A DNA stretch of 64,000 bases. Source: Xanthobacteraceae bacterium (GTDB lineage: Bacteria > Pseudomonadota > Alphaproteobacteria > Rhizobiales > Xanthobacteraceae). Of the stretch, positions 20,856 through 30,736 are shown piece after piece. The first letter of the stretch is position 1, and every line of letters starts with the position of its first letter. The position numbers were made by a program, and so were the translations under genes. A model generated the notes under the pieces. It saw only the letters and a program-made list of their open reading frames with translations, was not told the DNA's origin and did not search any database. Where the stretch lies: contig JAIESI010000086.1 in NCBI GenBank assembly GCA_019746135.1, forward strand, positions 1 through 64,000, read 5' to 3'.

Positions 20856-22289
20856 GTGGCTGAGATTGTCGAGCTCAATCTCGGTCAACTTCGGACCGAT
20901 CTGGACGCTAAGAAAGTCTCATGCCTCGACGTGGCAGCGGCGTTCGTCGCCCATGTTCAGCGCGTTAATCCCTCGCTTAACGCGCTGATCCACTTCGATC
21001 CAGACTTCGTGTTCGATCAGGCACGCGAGGCCGATCGCCGCCGGGCAAGCGGCGAGCGTGGTCCTTGGCTCGGCGTCCCAGTGACGGCCAAGGACAACCT
21101 CTGGCTCGGCGGACGACCGGCGACGAACGGTTCCGCTCTGTTTCGGGACTTCGTTGCGCCCGAGAATGCGATTTCCGTCGCGCGGCTCCGCCAGGCGGGC
21201 GCTGTTTTTCTCGGCAGCACGAATTGCTCTGAATTTGCCTGCAAAGGAGTGACCACCAATCCTTTGCATGGAACAACTTCAAACCCCTGGGATCTTGATC
21301 GCACCCCGGGCGGCTCATCCGGCGGTGCTGCGGCAGCCACGGCGGCAGGTCTTGGTTATTTGGCGCTCGCCACGGATGCCGGAGGATCGACCCGACGGCC
21401 GGCCGCGCATACCGGTGTCGTCGGCATGAAACCGACGTCCGGATTTGTCCCGCACGCGGGAGGGTTTGCCGAGCCCGTGTATGGACACTCGGTCGTCGGC
21501 CAAATGGGCCGCTGCGTGTCCGACATCGCCGATGCCTTCGCTCTTCTCGCGAGGCCTGACAAGTCCGACCCCCAATCGCCTCCCGGCGGCTGCTTCCGGC
21601 AAGCGCAGGCGATCCCAGAAGCCCTCGATCCACTTCGCATTGCATACAGTCCACGTCTCGGCATGGGAGTCCCAGTCGACCGGGAGGTCTCCGCCTGTGT
21701 GCGACGCACTGCGCAGAGCCTCGAAAGCGCGGGATTCATAGTCGAGCAGGCTGATCCGGAATGGCCTTCCGAGGTCTCCGAAGAGGCGCTCATGCCGTTG
21801 CAATGGAGTGGTCTTGCCGCAATCTACGGTGAGCGGTGGCGGCAGAAGATGTGGGAGGCCGATCCGGACATCGCGGTGCAAATCGAGCGCGGCCTTGAGC
21901 TTCCCGGCTGGCGTGTTGCTGCCGCGCTTGAACTGCGGAAACAACTCTATGCCGCGCTGAGCCGTTTCTTTGAGCGCTATGATCTACTGCTTACCCCGAC
22001 CACGCCTGTCACGGCTTGGGATCACGGCCTGCCGGGTCCCCCCGAAATCGACGGCACACCGGTGTCCGCCCGGGCCCATGCTGTGTTCACGCCGATCTTC
22101 AATCACTGCTATGTGCCCGCCTGTTCGGTGCCGTGCGGTCTTGATTCCAGATCGCTTCCCATCGGCATTCAGATCGTAGGACCAATGTTCGCCGATGCGC
22201 GCGTGCTCGGTTTGGCTGCGGTCGTGGAGCGCTCGCGTGTTCTGGACTTCTCATGCATCCGCGTTCCCGCACCAAAGACAGAGGGCTAG
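20856..22289 (+). CDS. Amidase (amidase signature family)
   Basis: WLGVPVTAKDNLWLGGRPATNGS...GTTSNPWDLDRTPGGSSGGAAAATAAGLGYLALATDAGGSTRRPAAHTGVVGMKPT. Confidence 0.92.
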   Translation: MAEIVELNLGQLRTDLDAKKVSCLDVAAAFVAHVQRVNPSLNALIHFDPDFVFDQAREADRRRASGERGPWLGVPVTAKDNLWLGGRPATNGSALFRDFVAPENAISVARLRQAGAVFLGSTNCSEFACKGVTTNPLHGTTSNPWDLDRTPGGSSGGAAAATAAGLGYLALATDAGGSTRRPAAHTGVVGMKPTSGFVPHAGGFAEPVYGHSVVGQMGRCVSDIADAFALLARPDKSDPQSPPGGCFRQAQAIPEALDPLRIAYSPRLGMGVPVDREVSACVRRTAQSLESAGFIVEQADPEWPSEVSEEALMPLQWSGLAAIYGERWRQKMWEADPDIAVQIERGLELPGWRVAAALELRKQLYAALSRFFERYDLLLTPTTPVTAWDHGLPGPPEIDGTPVSARAHAVFTPIFNHCYVPACSVPCGLDSRSLPIGIQIVGPMFADARVLGLAAVVERSRVLDFSCIRVPAPKTEG

Positions 22290-22440
22290 GCTGGCCTTCG
22301 CGAGGTCCTGGATGTTCCCGTGGTCGGCATGACCGAAGCGGCGCTAATGAGTGCCTGCATGCTGGGGCATCGGTTTTCCGTCGTAGCCATTTCGAAGAGG
22401 ATCACTTCCCGGTACCGCGAAAGTACACTTGGTAGAACGC
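22290..22440 (+). pseudogene. Asp/Glu/hydantoin racemase-family remnant
   Basis: Same frame immediately after the amidase stop: AGLREVLDVPVVGMTEAALMSACMLGHRFSVVAISKRITSRYRESTLGRTPC; no start codon for a full gene and sequence then enters a GC-rich inverted-repeat element. Confidence 0.6.
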
Positions 22441-22462
22441 CTTGCCGGCCGGTCGCGCTGGC

Positions 22463-22523
22463 GAGCGAAGCGAGCGGCCCGCGCGGGCGCTCCTGGTAGC
22501 CGGGCCGGCCCCTCGCTTCGCTC
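22463..22523. repeat. REP-like inverted repeat (GAGCGAAGCGAG ... CTCGCTTCGCTC)
   Basis: Perfect 12-bp arms at 22463-22474 and 22512-22523. Confidence 0.6.
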
Positions 22524-22723
22524 AGCCCGGCGGCGCGGCGCAAACCGCAAGTCCATGCTGCAGTGCATCAATCGCCCTGAAACCAGCCTGTGAGCAGGCC
22601 TGCGGCGTTATGCTGCGCCCCTAACAGTTTCTGCTCACAATCACGATATAATGCTGTGACGTAAAACCAAGACCTGAGACGTAAGTCTAATAGGCCGAGG
22701 TCAGGCCATTGAGAGGGAACACC

Positions 22724-23704
22724 ATGCTTCGCACCAAACGCGGTCCGTTGCTTGTGCTCGCAGCGCTTGCCGCCATGCTTGCGTTCACCGTCGTCAACGC
22801 CGATGCGCGCTCGAAGGGCAGCATGGGCAGCCGCGGCTCGCACACCTATTCGGCTCCGCCTTCGACGGCGACTACGCCGAACGCGGCGCGTCCGATGGAC
22901 CGCACCATGGCGCAGCCGAGCCAGGCGCGTCCCAACACGCCGGCGACCACGGGGCAGGCTGCACGGCCGGGCGGGTTGTTCGGCGGCGGATTGCTCGGCG
23001 GCCTGGCCGCGGGCTTCATCGGCGCGGGCCTGTTCGGCATGCTGTTCGGTCACGGCTTCATGGGCGGCATGGGCGGCTTCGCCTCCATGCTCGGCCTGCT
23101 GCTGCAGATCGGCATCATCGTCGTGATCGGCATGCTGCTGTACCGCTGGTGGCAGCGGCGCAACGGCGTCGAGCCTGCGACCGCAGGCGGCCCGTCGCTG
23201 CGTCAAGGACTGAACGGCAACGGCCATGATCAGCAGCCGTCGCCGATGCTCGGCGGCCTGTTCGGTGGATCGTCGTCGGCGCAGGCCGCGCCGCCGCCCG
23301 GCCAGCCGATCGAGCTGCAGCCCGACGACTTCAACGCGTTCGAGAAGCTTCTCGGCGAGGTCCAGACCGCTTACGGCAAGGAAGACCTCAACGCGCTGCG
23401 TGCGCGCGTGACGCCGGAGATGCTGTCCTATTACTCGGACGAGCTGGCCCACAACGCGAGCAATGGCGACGTCAACCAGATCAGCGACATCAAGCTGCTG
23501 CAGGGCGACCTGTCGGAAGCCTGGCGCGAGGGCAACGACGACTACGCGACGGTGGCGATGCGCTACTCGCTCAACGACCGCATCGTCGCGCGCGACGACG
23601 GCCGGCTGATCGAGCAACTGCCGTCGGAGGCGACCGAGCTCTGGACGTTCCGCCGCGCCCACGGCGGGCAGTGGATGCTGTCGGCGATCCAGCAGACCGA
23701 GTGA
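22724..23704 (+). CDS. Tim44-like domain protein
   Basis: Signal peptide, Gly-rich TM segment (GLFGGGLLGGLAAGFIGAGLFGMLFGHGF), then DDFNAFEKLLGEVQTAYGKEDLNALRARVTPEMLSYYSDELAHNASNGDVNQISDIKLLQGDLSEAWREG. Confidence 0.88.
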   Translation: MLRTKRGPLLVLAALAAMLAFTVVNADARSKGSMGSRGSHTYSAPPSTATTPNAARPMDRTMAQPSQARPNTPATTGQAARPGGLFGGGLLGGLAAGFIGAGLFGMLFGHGFMGGMGGFASMLGLLLQIGIIVVIGMLLYRWWQRRNGVEPATAGGPSLRQGLNGNGHDQQPSPMLGGLFGGSSSAQAAPPPGQPIELQPDDFNAFEKLLGEVQTAYGKEDLNALRARVTPEMLSYYSDELAHNASNGDVNQISDIKLLQGDLSEAWREGNDDYATVAMRYSLNDRIVARDDGRLIEQLPSEATELWTFRRAHGGQWMLSAIQQTE

Positions 23705-23734
23705 GTAGCGCCGCGTAGCGTATCAGGTGACGCG

Positions 23735-23760
23735 ACGGCCGGGCTGCAAGGTCCGGCCGT
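23735..23760. terminator. Hairpin between convergent genes (ACGGCCGG...CCGGCCGT)
   Basis: 8-bp perfect stem followed by TTTCC on +. Confidence 0.55.
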
Positions 23761-23785
23761 TTCCGTTGTGCGATCACGGCTTCCG

Positions 23786-25522
23786 CTATGGCTGCGCGCC
23801 GGGCCGCGACCTCGGCAGTGGGACGTAGCGCCAATAGGTCGATGGCGTCACGCCGTCGGGGGCGGGCAACAGGTTCGCGGCGGCACTCGTTCGCATGCCC
23901 GGCGGACGAAGGCTCGATGCGAGCAGAGCCTTGATGTCCGCCATCACCGTGGGCGACGTTGCGAAGACGTCGTGATTGAGCCCCAGGAACTCGTCACCCA
24001 GCGCCGTCACGTCGATCGTGTCGATGTTCGGCAGGATGATCGGCCCGCCGTCAGGCACATCACCGGCGCGGGGTATGTCGGCGACCAGCGACTTCGAAAT
24101 CATGAGCGCCTTGTCGGCGGAGGAGGCGTAGAGCGTCATGCCGCCGGCGATCTTCCTGACATGAGGCGCAATATCCAGAAAATAGTCTCGGTCGACGTCG
24201 GGCGCCGCCATGATGATCTCGGCGATCGTCAGTGGATTGGCGGAGCGCGCTTCGTTGCGGAGTGCGGGGAGGACGACGAAGTTCCCCATGCTGTGCGCGA
24301 GCACGTGAATCTTCTCGATTCCGTATTCCGTCTTGAGCTTCCTCAACACCTCGAGGAAGCGATCGCGTGCGCCCTCGGCGCTGTCGCGGTCATAGACGTA
24401 ATCGCGGATACGTCCGTTCGAGGCCCAGGTGAACAGGATCGACATGCCGCGGGTGTATTGCAGGTCCCAAATGATCTGCGCATGCCGGTACAGGGCATCT
24501 TCGAATGAGTTGTTGAAACCGTGAACGAAGACCAGGGCTTCGTTCGATTTCTTTTTCCGGATGAATTCACCCCAAGCTTTCTCGTCGAGCTTGAGCACGC
24601 TCTTGATCACAAAATGCCTGGACTCGTCCGTCTTCTGCTCCCAGAGCGTGTAGCCCCAGAGCGTGACCGGCTTGGGAAGCTTGATTTCCCCGGGCAGGTG
24701 ATGGTCCGGAATTCGGATCCGTGCCGCGCCGAACGTCACCGATGATCCTGGCAGCCGCTCGCCGGTAAATGAGACTTTTTGCGATGCGGCGTGCCGCCGC
24801 GTGGTCGCGAACAGGAACTCGACGGTTCGATCGTCTTTCAGCACGCACAGTTGCGGGAATTTGGCGCAAGCTTCCGGCGAAGGAGCACTTGCGCCTGGCG
24901 GTGTGCTTGGCGGGGTGCCTGCCGGCTCAGCCGAGCTTCCGGGCGGCTGCGGCTCCCCCGAGCTGCCGGGCTGGGGCGGCACGGACATGGTTTCCACTGG
25001 GGAAATGGGCCGCAAGGTGGTTAGCGGAGGGAGCGAAGGGACGATGTCGCCGGATATCGTATTCCTGTTGACCAGCGGCGGACTCGCGGGCGACGCGGGC
25101 CCTGCATCATCGATTCTCATTGCCGTCGATCGTCTGCCCCCTTTCTTCGGTCCCGACGCGGCCAAGGGGGAGACACTGAAGCCTGCAATTTCCACGAGCT
25201 GGGTCTGGGTGGAATAGGTCAGCGTCCAATAGATCATGCTTGTGGCATGCAGCGTCCGACCCTCGATCACCAATCCCGATGGCAGCTGGCTCTCGTCGAG
25301 CAGTTCAATCGCGCGGACCGGTCCGGCCGTCGCCAGCGCCGCTCTCGGCGAGTTTTGCGCGGCGCGAATTTTGACGCGCGTTTGCTCGTCGAAAATGGCG
25401 ACGTTTCTCGACCGCAACGCTGCGATCGTGTCCTTGAGGATGGTTTCGGCCTCGCTCCCGGCGGCAGCCTGCGTTCCGATGCCCAGCAGCAGCAACAGCG
25501 CGAGCAAAAGCGAGCTTCGCAT
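23786..25522 (-). CDS. Alpha/beta hydrolase of DUF900 type with N-terminal secreted extension
   Basis: VEFLFATTRRHAASQKVSFTGERLP...ALVFVHGFNNSFEDALYRHAQIIWDL...ILFTWASNG...IHVLAHSMGNFVVLPAL. Confidence 0.88.
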   Translation of the reverse strand: MRSSLLLALLLLLGIGTQAAAGSEAETILKDTIAALRSRNVAIFDEQTRVKIRAAQNSPRAALATAGPVRAIELLDESQLPSGLVIEGRTLHATSMIYWTLTYSTQTQLVEIAGFSVSPLAASGPKKGGRRSTAMRIDDAGPASPASPPLVNRNTISGDIVPSLPPLTTLRPISPVETMSVPPQPGSSGEPQPPGSSAEPAGTPPSTPPGASAPSPEACAKFPQLCVLKDDRTVEFLFATTRRHAASQKVSFTGERLPGSSVTFGAARIRIPDHHLPGEIKLPKPVTLWGYTLWEQKTDESRHFVIKSVLKLDEKAWGEFIRKKKSNEALVFVHGFNNSFEDALYRHAQIIWDLQYTRGMSILFTWASNGRIRDYVYDRDSAEGARDRFLEVLRKLKTEYGIEKIHVLAHSMGNFVVLPALRNEARSANPLTIAEIIMAAPDVDRDYFLDIAPHVRKIAGGMTLYASSADKALMISKSLVADIPRAGDVPDGGPIILPNIDTIDVTALGDEFLGLNHDVFATSPTVMADIKALLASSLRPPGMRTSAAANLLPAPDGVTPSTYWRYVPLPRSRPGAQP

Positions 25523-25635
25523 CAGCGTCCCCCACGATACGGCATCCTCGGGTTGCGAAAGATAACCCGGTGGTTGCACGCCTGTCTACGCAGCGGACGG
25601 CTGCCAAGTCCCGTCAGTTCTGAAGGGATCAGGCG

Positions 25636-25929
25636 TCAAGGGAGGCTTTTGATGAACTCGAAATGCTCGGGCTCGTCGAAGGCGCGCATCGTTGTCGTCC
25701 GCACATTGCCCTTTGCGCCGACGCTCAGCACGTATTTGGCGACGGCCTCGTCGTTGGGCGCCTCGATCACCTGCACGAAGTCGTAGGGCCCGAATGTCAT
25801 GTAGACGTTCTTGCGCACGATGCCGAGCTTCCGTGCCGTTTCACGCGACGCCTCCTGACGGTTCGGGATTTCCTTGACGCCCTTTGCGCCCTGGTCGGTG
25901 GAGTTCACCAGCAGAATATAGGTGCCCAT
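25636..25929 (-). CDS. GYD domain-containing protein
   Basis: MGTYILLVNSTDQGAKGVKEIPNRQEASRETARKLGIVRKNVYMTFGPYDFVQVIEAPNDEAVAKYVLSVGAKGNVRTTTMRAF. Confidence 0.88.
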   Translation of the reverse strand: MGTYILLVNSTDQGAKGVKEIPNRQEASRETARKLGIVRKNVYMTFGPYDFVQVIEAPNDEAVAKYVLSVGAKGNVRTTTMRAFDEPEHFEFIKSLP

Positions 25930-25978
25930 CGCGATCTCCCTTCGACCTGCCTTGGCTCACCCTTGGCTCACCCTTGAC

Positions 25979-26407
25979 TCACGGCACGTAGCCGATCGCC
26001 TCGACCTCGAGCCCGCAATCCATCGGCGTGCGGCCGGCCTGCATCCGCGTGCGCGCCGGCAGCGTCTCCTGGCTGCTGAAGTAGGTGCGGTAGATGCGGT
26101 CGAATTCTTCCTGCTGCCGCTGGTCCTTGAGCCAGACGATCACCTTCAGCAGGCAGTCCATGTTGGAGCCCGCGGCCTCGACGAGCTTCTTCATGTTGTC
26201 CATGACGATCCGCACCTGCTTCTCGAACGGCACGTCGGGGAAGGGCGGGATCGGCTGCTTGTTGGCGCGGGCATTTCGCAACGCTGCCGAATACTCCGCG
26301 TCGAACGGCGGCAGGCCGGAGATGTAGATCATGTTGCCGTGCTTGACGCAGAGGTTGAACGGACCGCCGGTTTCGGCGACATCGGCTTTGATGACCTGCT
26401 TCTGCAC
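25979..26407 (-). CDS. RidA (YjgF/YER057c/UK114) family protein
   Basis: IYISGLPPFD...FEKQVRIVMDNMKKLVEAAGSNMDCLLKVIVWLKDQ...LPARTRMQAGRTPMDCGLEVEAIGYVP. Confidence 0.85.
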   Translation of the reverse strand: MQKQVIKADVAETGGPFNLCVKHGNMIYISGLPPFDAEYSAALRNARANKQPIPPFPDVPFEKQVRIVMDNMKKLVEAAGSNMDCLLKVIVWLKDQRQQEEFDRIYRTYFSSQETLPARTRMQAGRTPMDCGLEVEAIGYVP

Positions 26408-26424
26408 GATGTGCTCCCTGGCTT

Positions 26425-29400
26425 CTATTCCGGCTTGCCGTAGCCGCCGGCGGTCGGTGTCTGGACGACAATGGCCTCGCCGGCGTCGACCACGGTGGCG
26501 TCAGCACCCTTGAGGCGATCCATGCGGCCGTCGTTCCGCCGCACCCAGTTCTCGCCGATCTGGCCGTCTTCGCCGCCGGCTAGCCCGAACGGGCGGATGC
26601 GGCGGTGGCCGGAGAGAATGGTGTATTCCATTTTCTCCAGGAACCGCATGGTGCGGCGGATGCCGTCGCCGGCGTTCCATCGGCCCTTGCCGCCCGAACC
26701 TTTCCGGATGTGGAAGTCCTCGAGCAGCACCGGATAGCGGAATTCGAGAATCTCCGGATCGGTCAGCCGCGTGTTGGTCATGTGGGTGTGCACCGCGTCG
26801 GTGCCGGGAAATCCCGGACCCGCCGGCGAGCCCGAGCAGATCGTCTCGTAATACTGGTACTTGTCGTTGCCGAAGTTGACGTTGTTCATGGTGCCCTGCG
26901 CACCGGCCATCGCGCCGAGCGCGCCAAGAAGCGTGTCGGTCACCATCTGCGATACCTCGACGTTGCCGGCGACGACCGCGGCGGGATAGTGCGGCTTCAG
27001 CATCGAGCCGTCAGGCACGACGATGTTGATCGGGCGCAGGCAGCCCGCGTTCATCGGGATGTCGTCGTCCACCATGACGCGGAACACGTAGAGCACGGCC
27101 GCGCGGGTGACCGGCTCCGGGGCGTTGAAGTTCGTGCCCTGCTGCGGCGAGGTGCCGGTGAAGTCGACGGTCGCCTCGCGCTTCTTCTTGTCGACCGTGA
27201 TCTTCACCTTGATCACGTTGCCCTGGTCGGCCTCATAGTTGAACTCGCTGTCGTGCAGGCGGTCGATGACGCGGCGCACGCTCTCGTCGGCGTTGTCCTG
27301 CACGTGCTTCATGTAGGCGTGCACGACGTTGAGACCGAACTGCCCGACCATCTTGTGTAATTCCTGAACGCCCTTCTCATTCGCGGCGATCTGCGCCTTG
27401 AGGTCGTTGACGTTCTGCAGCGGATTGCGGGCGGGATACTTCGCCTTGGTCAGCAAGTCGTACAGTTCGCGCTCGCAGAAGCGGCCGCGATCGACGAGCT
27501 TGAAGTTGTCGATGTAGATGCCTTCCTCTTCGATCGAGGTTGCGACCGGCGACATCGAGCCCGGCGCAATGCCGCCGATGTCGGCGTGATGGCCGCGGCT
27601 CGCCACCCAGAACAGGATCTTCTTCTTGGCGCCGTCGAACACTGGCGTGCAGACGGTGAGATCGGGAATGTGCGTGCCGCCGTTGTAGGGCGCGTTGATC
27701 AGGTAGGAATCGCCCGGCTTGATGCGGCCTTTGTTCTCGCGGATGATCGTTTCGACCGCGCGGTCCATCGAGCCAAGATGCACCGGCATGTGCGGCGCGT
27801 TGGCAACGAGCGAGCCGTCGGCCGCAAACACCGCGCAGGAGAAGTCGAGCCGCTCCTTGATGTTGACCGAGTAGGCCGTGTTCTGCAGCGACACGCCCAT
27901 CTGCTCGGCGATCGACATGAACAGGTTGTTGAACACCTCGAGCATGATCGGATCGGCCTTGGTGCCGACCGCCTGGGCGCGGACGAGGGGGACGTAGCGC
28001 TCGAGCACCAGATGGTTCTTCGCTGTGATGACGGCGCGCCAGCCGTCTTCGACCACGACGGTCTGGTGCGGCTCGATGACGATCGCCGGGCCATTGACCT
28101 TCTGCCCGTGGGCGAGCTGGTCGCGGGTGAAGACCGCGGCCTTGTGCCATCGGCCGTTGGAGAAGAACTCGGTCTTGCGGGCCGGCGAGGGGAGTTTTGA
28201 ACGCGAGGTCTTGTGGGTGCGTTCGCGGAATTTGGCCCCGCCGCCGACCGCCTCGACCGACACGGCCTCGATCACAAGCTGCTTGGAGCGGTCGATGAAG
28301 CCGAAGCGCGCCTTGTGCGCCTTCTCGAAGGCGGACTTCATCTTTGCAAGCGTGCCCGCCTCGACGATCAGCGGCGTGTCGGTGCCGGCATAGCGAATAT
28401 GCGCGCGGACGATGACTTTGATCTTGCCCGACGGCACGCCCTGACCCGCGACCTCCGCCTTGGCCTCCTTGCCGAGGCGGGAGCCCTCGCGCTTCAGCGC
28501 GGCGAGCGATTTCGCGCCGAATGTCTCTTCGATCGCGAGTTGCCGCGTGGCGCGGATGTCCGCGAGCCCCATGCCGTAGGCCGACAGCAGCGACGAGAAC
28601 GGATGGATCACCACCTCGGTCATGCCGAGCGCGTCGGCGACCAGGCACGCATGCTGGCCGCCCGCGCCGCCGAAGCAGTTGAGCGCGTAGCGGGTGACAT
28701 CGTAGCCGCGCTGCACCGAAATCTTCTTGATCGCGTTCGCCATGTTCTCGACCGCGATCTTGATGAAGCCGTCGGCGATCTCCTCCGGCGATTTACCGCC
28801 TACGTCATTGGCCAGCTCGGCGAAGGCCTGCTTCACGGCCTTGGCGTCGAGCGGCTGGTTCTGTTCCGGCCCGAAGATCTTCGGGAAGAAATCGGGGATG
28901 AGCTTGCCGACCAGCACGTTGGCATCGGTGACGGCGAGCGGCCCGCCTCGGCGGTAGCATTTCGGGCCGGGATTGGCTCCGGCGGAGTCGGGGCCGACGC
29001 GGAAACGCGCCCCATCAAAGTGCAGGACCGAGCCGCCGCCGGCCGCAACCGTGTGAATGAGCATCATCGGCGCGCGCATGCGTACGCCCGCGACCTCGGT
29101 CTCGAAGGCGCGCTCGTATTCGCCGTCGTAGTGCGACACGTCGGTCGACGTGCCGCCCATGTCGAAGCCGATCAGCTCCTTGAACCCCGCCTCGCGGCCG
29201 GTCTCGGCCATGCCGACCACGCCGCCGGCGGGCCCGGACAGGATCGCGTCCTTGCCCTGGAACAGATCGGCCGCGGTGAGCCCGCCCGACGACATCATGA
29301 ACATCAGGCGCGCGCCGGATTTCCGCGCGTCGAGCTCGGTATCCACCGTTGCGACATAGCGGCGCAGGATCGGCGAGAGATAGGCGTCGACGACGGTGGT

Positions 29401-30114
29401 GTCGCCGCGGCCGACCAGCTTGATCAGCGGCGAGATCTCGTGGCTGACCGAGACCTGTGGAAAGCCCATGTCGCGGGCAAGCTTCGCCACCGCCTTTTCG
29501 TGCTCCGGATAGCGGTAGGCGTGCATGAACACGATCGCGACCGCGTTGATGCCGTCGGCCTTGGCCTGCTCCAGCGCCTTGCCCGCACCGTCGAGGTCGA
29601 GCTTCGTTTCGACGGTGCCGTCGGCGCGCACGCGCTCATCGATCTCGACGACACGCTCGAACAGCATCTCCGGCTTGATGATGTGCTTGGCGAAAATCTT
29701 CGGCCGCGCCTGATAGCCGATGCGCAGCGCATCGCGGAACCCCTTGGTTGTGAGCAGCAGCGTGCGGTCGCCCTTGCGCTCCAGCAGCGCATTGGTCGCT
29801 ACGGTTGTGCCCATCTTCACCGCGCCGACCCGGCCGGGCGGGATTGGCTCGCCTTTTGCAAGACCCAGCAGGTCGCGGATGCCCTGGACCGCGGCGTCGC
29901 GGTAGGCCTCCGGGTTCTCCGACAGGAGCTTGTGGGCCACCAGGGTGCCGTCGGGCTTCCGACCCACAATGTCGGTGAAGGTGCCGCCGCGATCGATCCA
30001 GAAGTCCCAGGTTCGGTTGCTCGCCCTAGCTGAGGAGTTATTGCGGAGTTTCGCTTGCTTCATACCAGTCTCAAACGCCATCATCGGGATGCCGACATTC
30101 CGGCCATCGTGCAT
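26425..30114 (-). CDS. Hydantoinase/5-oxoprolinase (fused HyuA+HyuB domains)
   Basis: [39 protein letters not shown]...[21 protein letters not shown]...HVGSM-type HyuB C-half ([35 protein letters not shown]). Start may be internal (30063). Confidence 0.94.
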   Translation of the reverse strand: MHDGRNVGIPMMAFETGMKQAKLRNNSSARASNRTWDFWIDRGGTFTDIVGRKPDGTLVAHKLLSENPEAYRDAAVQGIRDLLGLAKGEPIPPGRVGAVKMGTTVATNALLERKGDRTLLLTTKGFRDALRIGYQARPKIFAKHIIKPEMLFERVVEIDERVRADGTVETKLDLDGAGKALEQAKADGINAVAIVFMHAYRYPEHEKAVAKLARDMGFPQVSVSHEISPLIKLVGRGDTTVVDAYLSPILRRYVATVDTELDARKSGARLMFMMSSGGLTAADLFQGKDAILSGPAGGVVGMAETGREAGFKELIGFDMGGTSTDVSHYDGEYERAFETEVAGVRMRAPMMLIHTVAAGGGSVLHFDGARFRVGPDSAGANPGPKCYRRGGPLAVTDANVLVGKLIPDFFPKIFGPEQNQPLDAKAVKQAFAELANDVGGKSPEEIADGFIKIAVENMANAIKKISVQRGYDVTRYALNCFGGAGGQHACLVADALGMTEVVIHPFSSLLSAYGMGLADIRATRQLAIEETFGAKSLAALKREGSRLGKEAKAEVAGQGVPSGKIKVIVRAHIRYAGTDTPLIVEAGTLAKMKSAFEKAHKARFGFIDRSKQLVIEAVSVEAVGGGAKFRERTHKTSRSKLPSPARKTEFFSNGRWHKAAVFTRDQLAHGQKVNGPAIVIEPHQTVVVEDGWRAVITAKNHLVLERYVPLVRAQAVGTKADPIMLEVFNNLFMSIAEQMGVSLQNTAYSVNIKERLDFSCAVFAADGSLVANAPHMPVHLGSMDRAVETIIRENKGRIKPGDSYLINAPYNGGTHIPDLTVCTPVFDGAKKKILFWVASRGHHADIGGIAPGSMSPVATSIEEEGIYIDNFKLVDRGRFCERELYDLLTKAKYPARNPLQNVNDLKAQIAANEKGVQELHKMVGQFGLNVVHAYMKHVQDNADESVRRVIDRLHDSEFNYEADQGNVIKVKITVDKKKREATVDFTGTSPQQGTNFNAPEPVTRAAVLYVFRVMVDDDIPMNAGCLRPINIVVPDGSMLKPHYPAAVVAGNVEVSQMVTDTLLGALGAMAGAQGTMNNVNFGNDKYQYYETICSGSPAGPGFPGTDAVHTHMTNTRLTDPEILEFRYPVLLEDFHIRKGSGGKGRWNAGDGIRRTMRFLEKMEYTILSGHRRIRPFGLAGGEDGQIGENWVRRNDGRMDRLKGADATVVDAGEAIVVQTPTAGGYGKPE

Positions 30115-30192
30115 AGCACGGGGCAGCGGAAGTCAGGGATGCATTCCGGGCGCTGCGGGACGGCGGGCCGGAATGGCAGGTGATGGGGGATC

Positions 30193-30735
30193 ATGCGGGT
30201 TTTTCTTGACCGGCTCTATCTCTATTCCGGCTACCTGGCCGGCGCGTTCATGCTGGCGATCTTCGTGTTGATGATGGCGCTGTCGGCCGGCCGCCCACTC
30301 GGCCTCAACATCCCGGCGGCGGACGATTTCGTGTCGTGGTGCATGGCGGCGATGGCGTTTCTCGGCCTCGCGCACACCTTTCGCAACGGCGAGATGATCC
30401 GGGTCGGATTGCTGATCGACCTGCTTCCGGAAAAGAACCGGCACCGGATCGAGCTCGTCTGCCTCGTCGTCGGCATCGGCTTCATCGCCTTCTTCGCGTT
30501 CTACGCAATCCAGCTCGTGCGCGACTCCTGGCGTTTCCATGAGATGTCGCAGGGCGTCATCGCCATTCCGATGTGGATCCCGCAGATCGGCTACGCGGCG
30601 GGCCTCGTCATCCTGCTGATCGCCTTCGTCGACGAGTTCATCCACGTGCTGCGCGGCAACTTGCCGCGCTACGAGAAGCCCAAGCCGCAGACCGCCGAAG
30701 AGGTCGTCGAGCGCGCCGTGCAGAGCGGGGTGTGA
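30193..30735 (+). CDS. TRAP transporter small permease (DctQ family)
   Basis: ~180-aa four-TM protein directly upstream of a DctM; WCMAAMAFLGLAHTFRNGEMIRVGLLIDLLP. Confidence 0.88.
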   Translation: MRVFLDRLYLYSGYLAGAFMLAIFVLMMALSAGRPLGLNIPAADDFVSWCMAAMAFLGLAHTFRNGEMIRVGLLIDLLPEKNRHRIELVCLVVGIGFIAFFAFYAIQLVRDSWRFHEMSQGVIAIPMWIPQIGYAAGLVILLIAFVDEFIHVLRGNLPRYEKPKPQTAEEVVERAVQSGV

Positions 30736-30736
30736 C

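Noticed and set aside
28213-30033. 606-aa plus-strand ORF
   Set aside because: Antisense to the hydantoinase/oxoprolinase gene.
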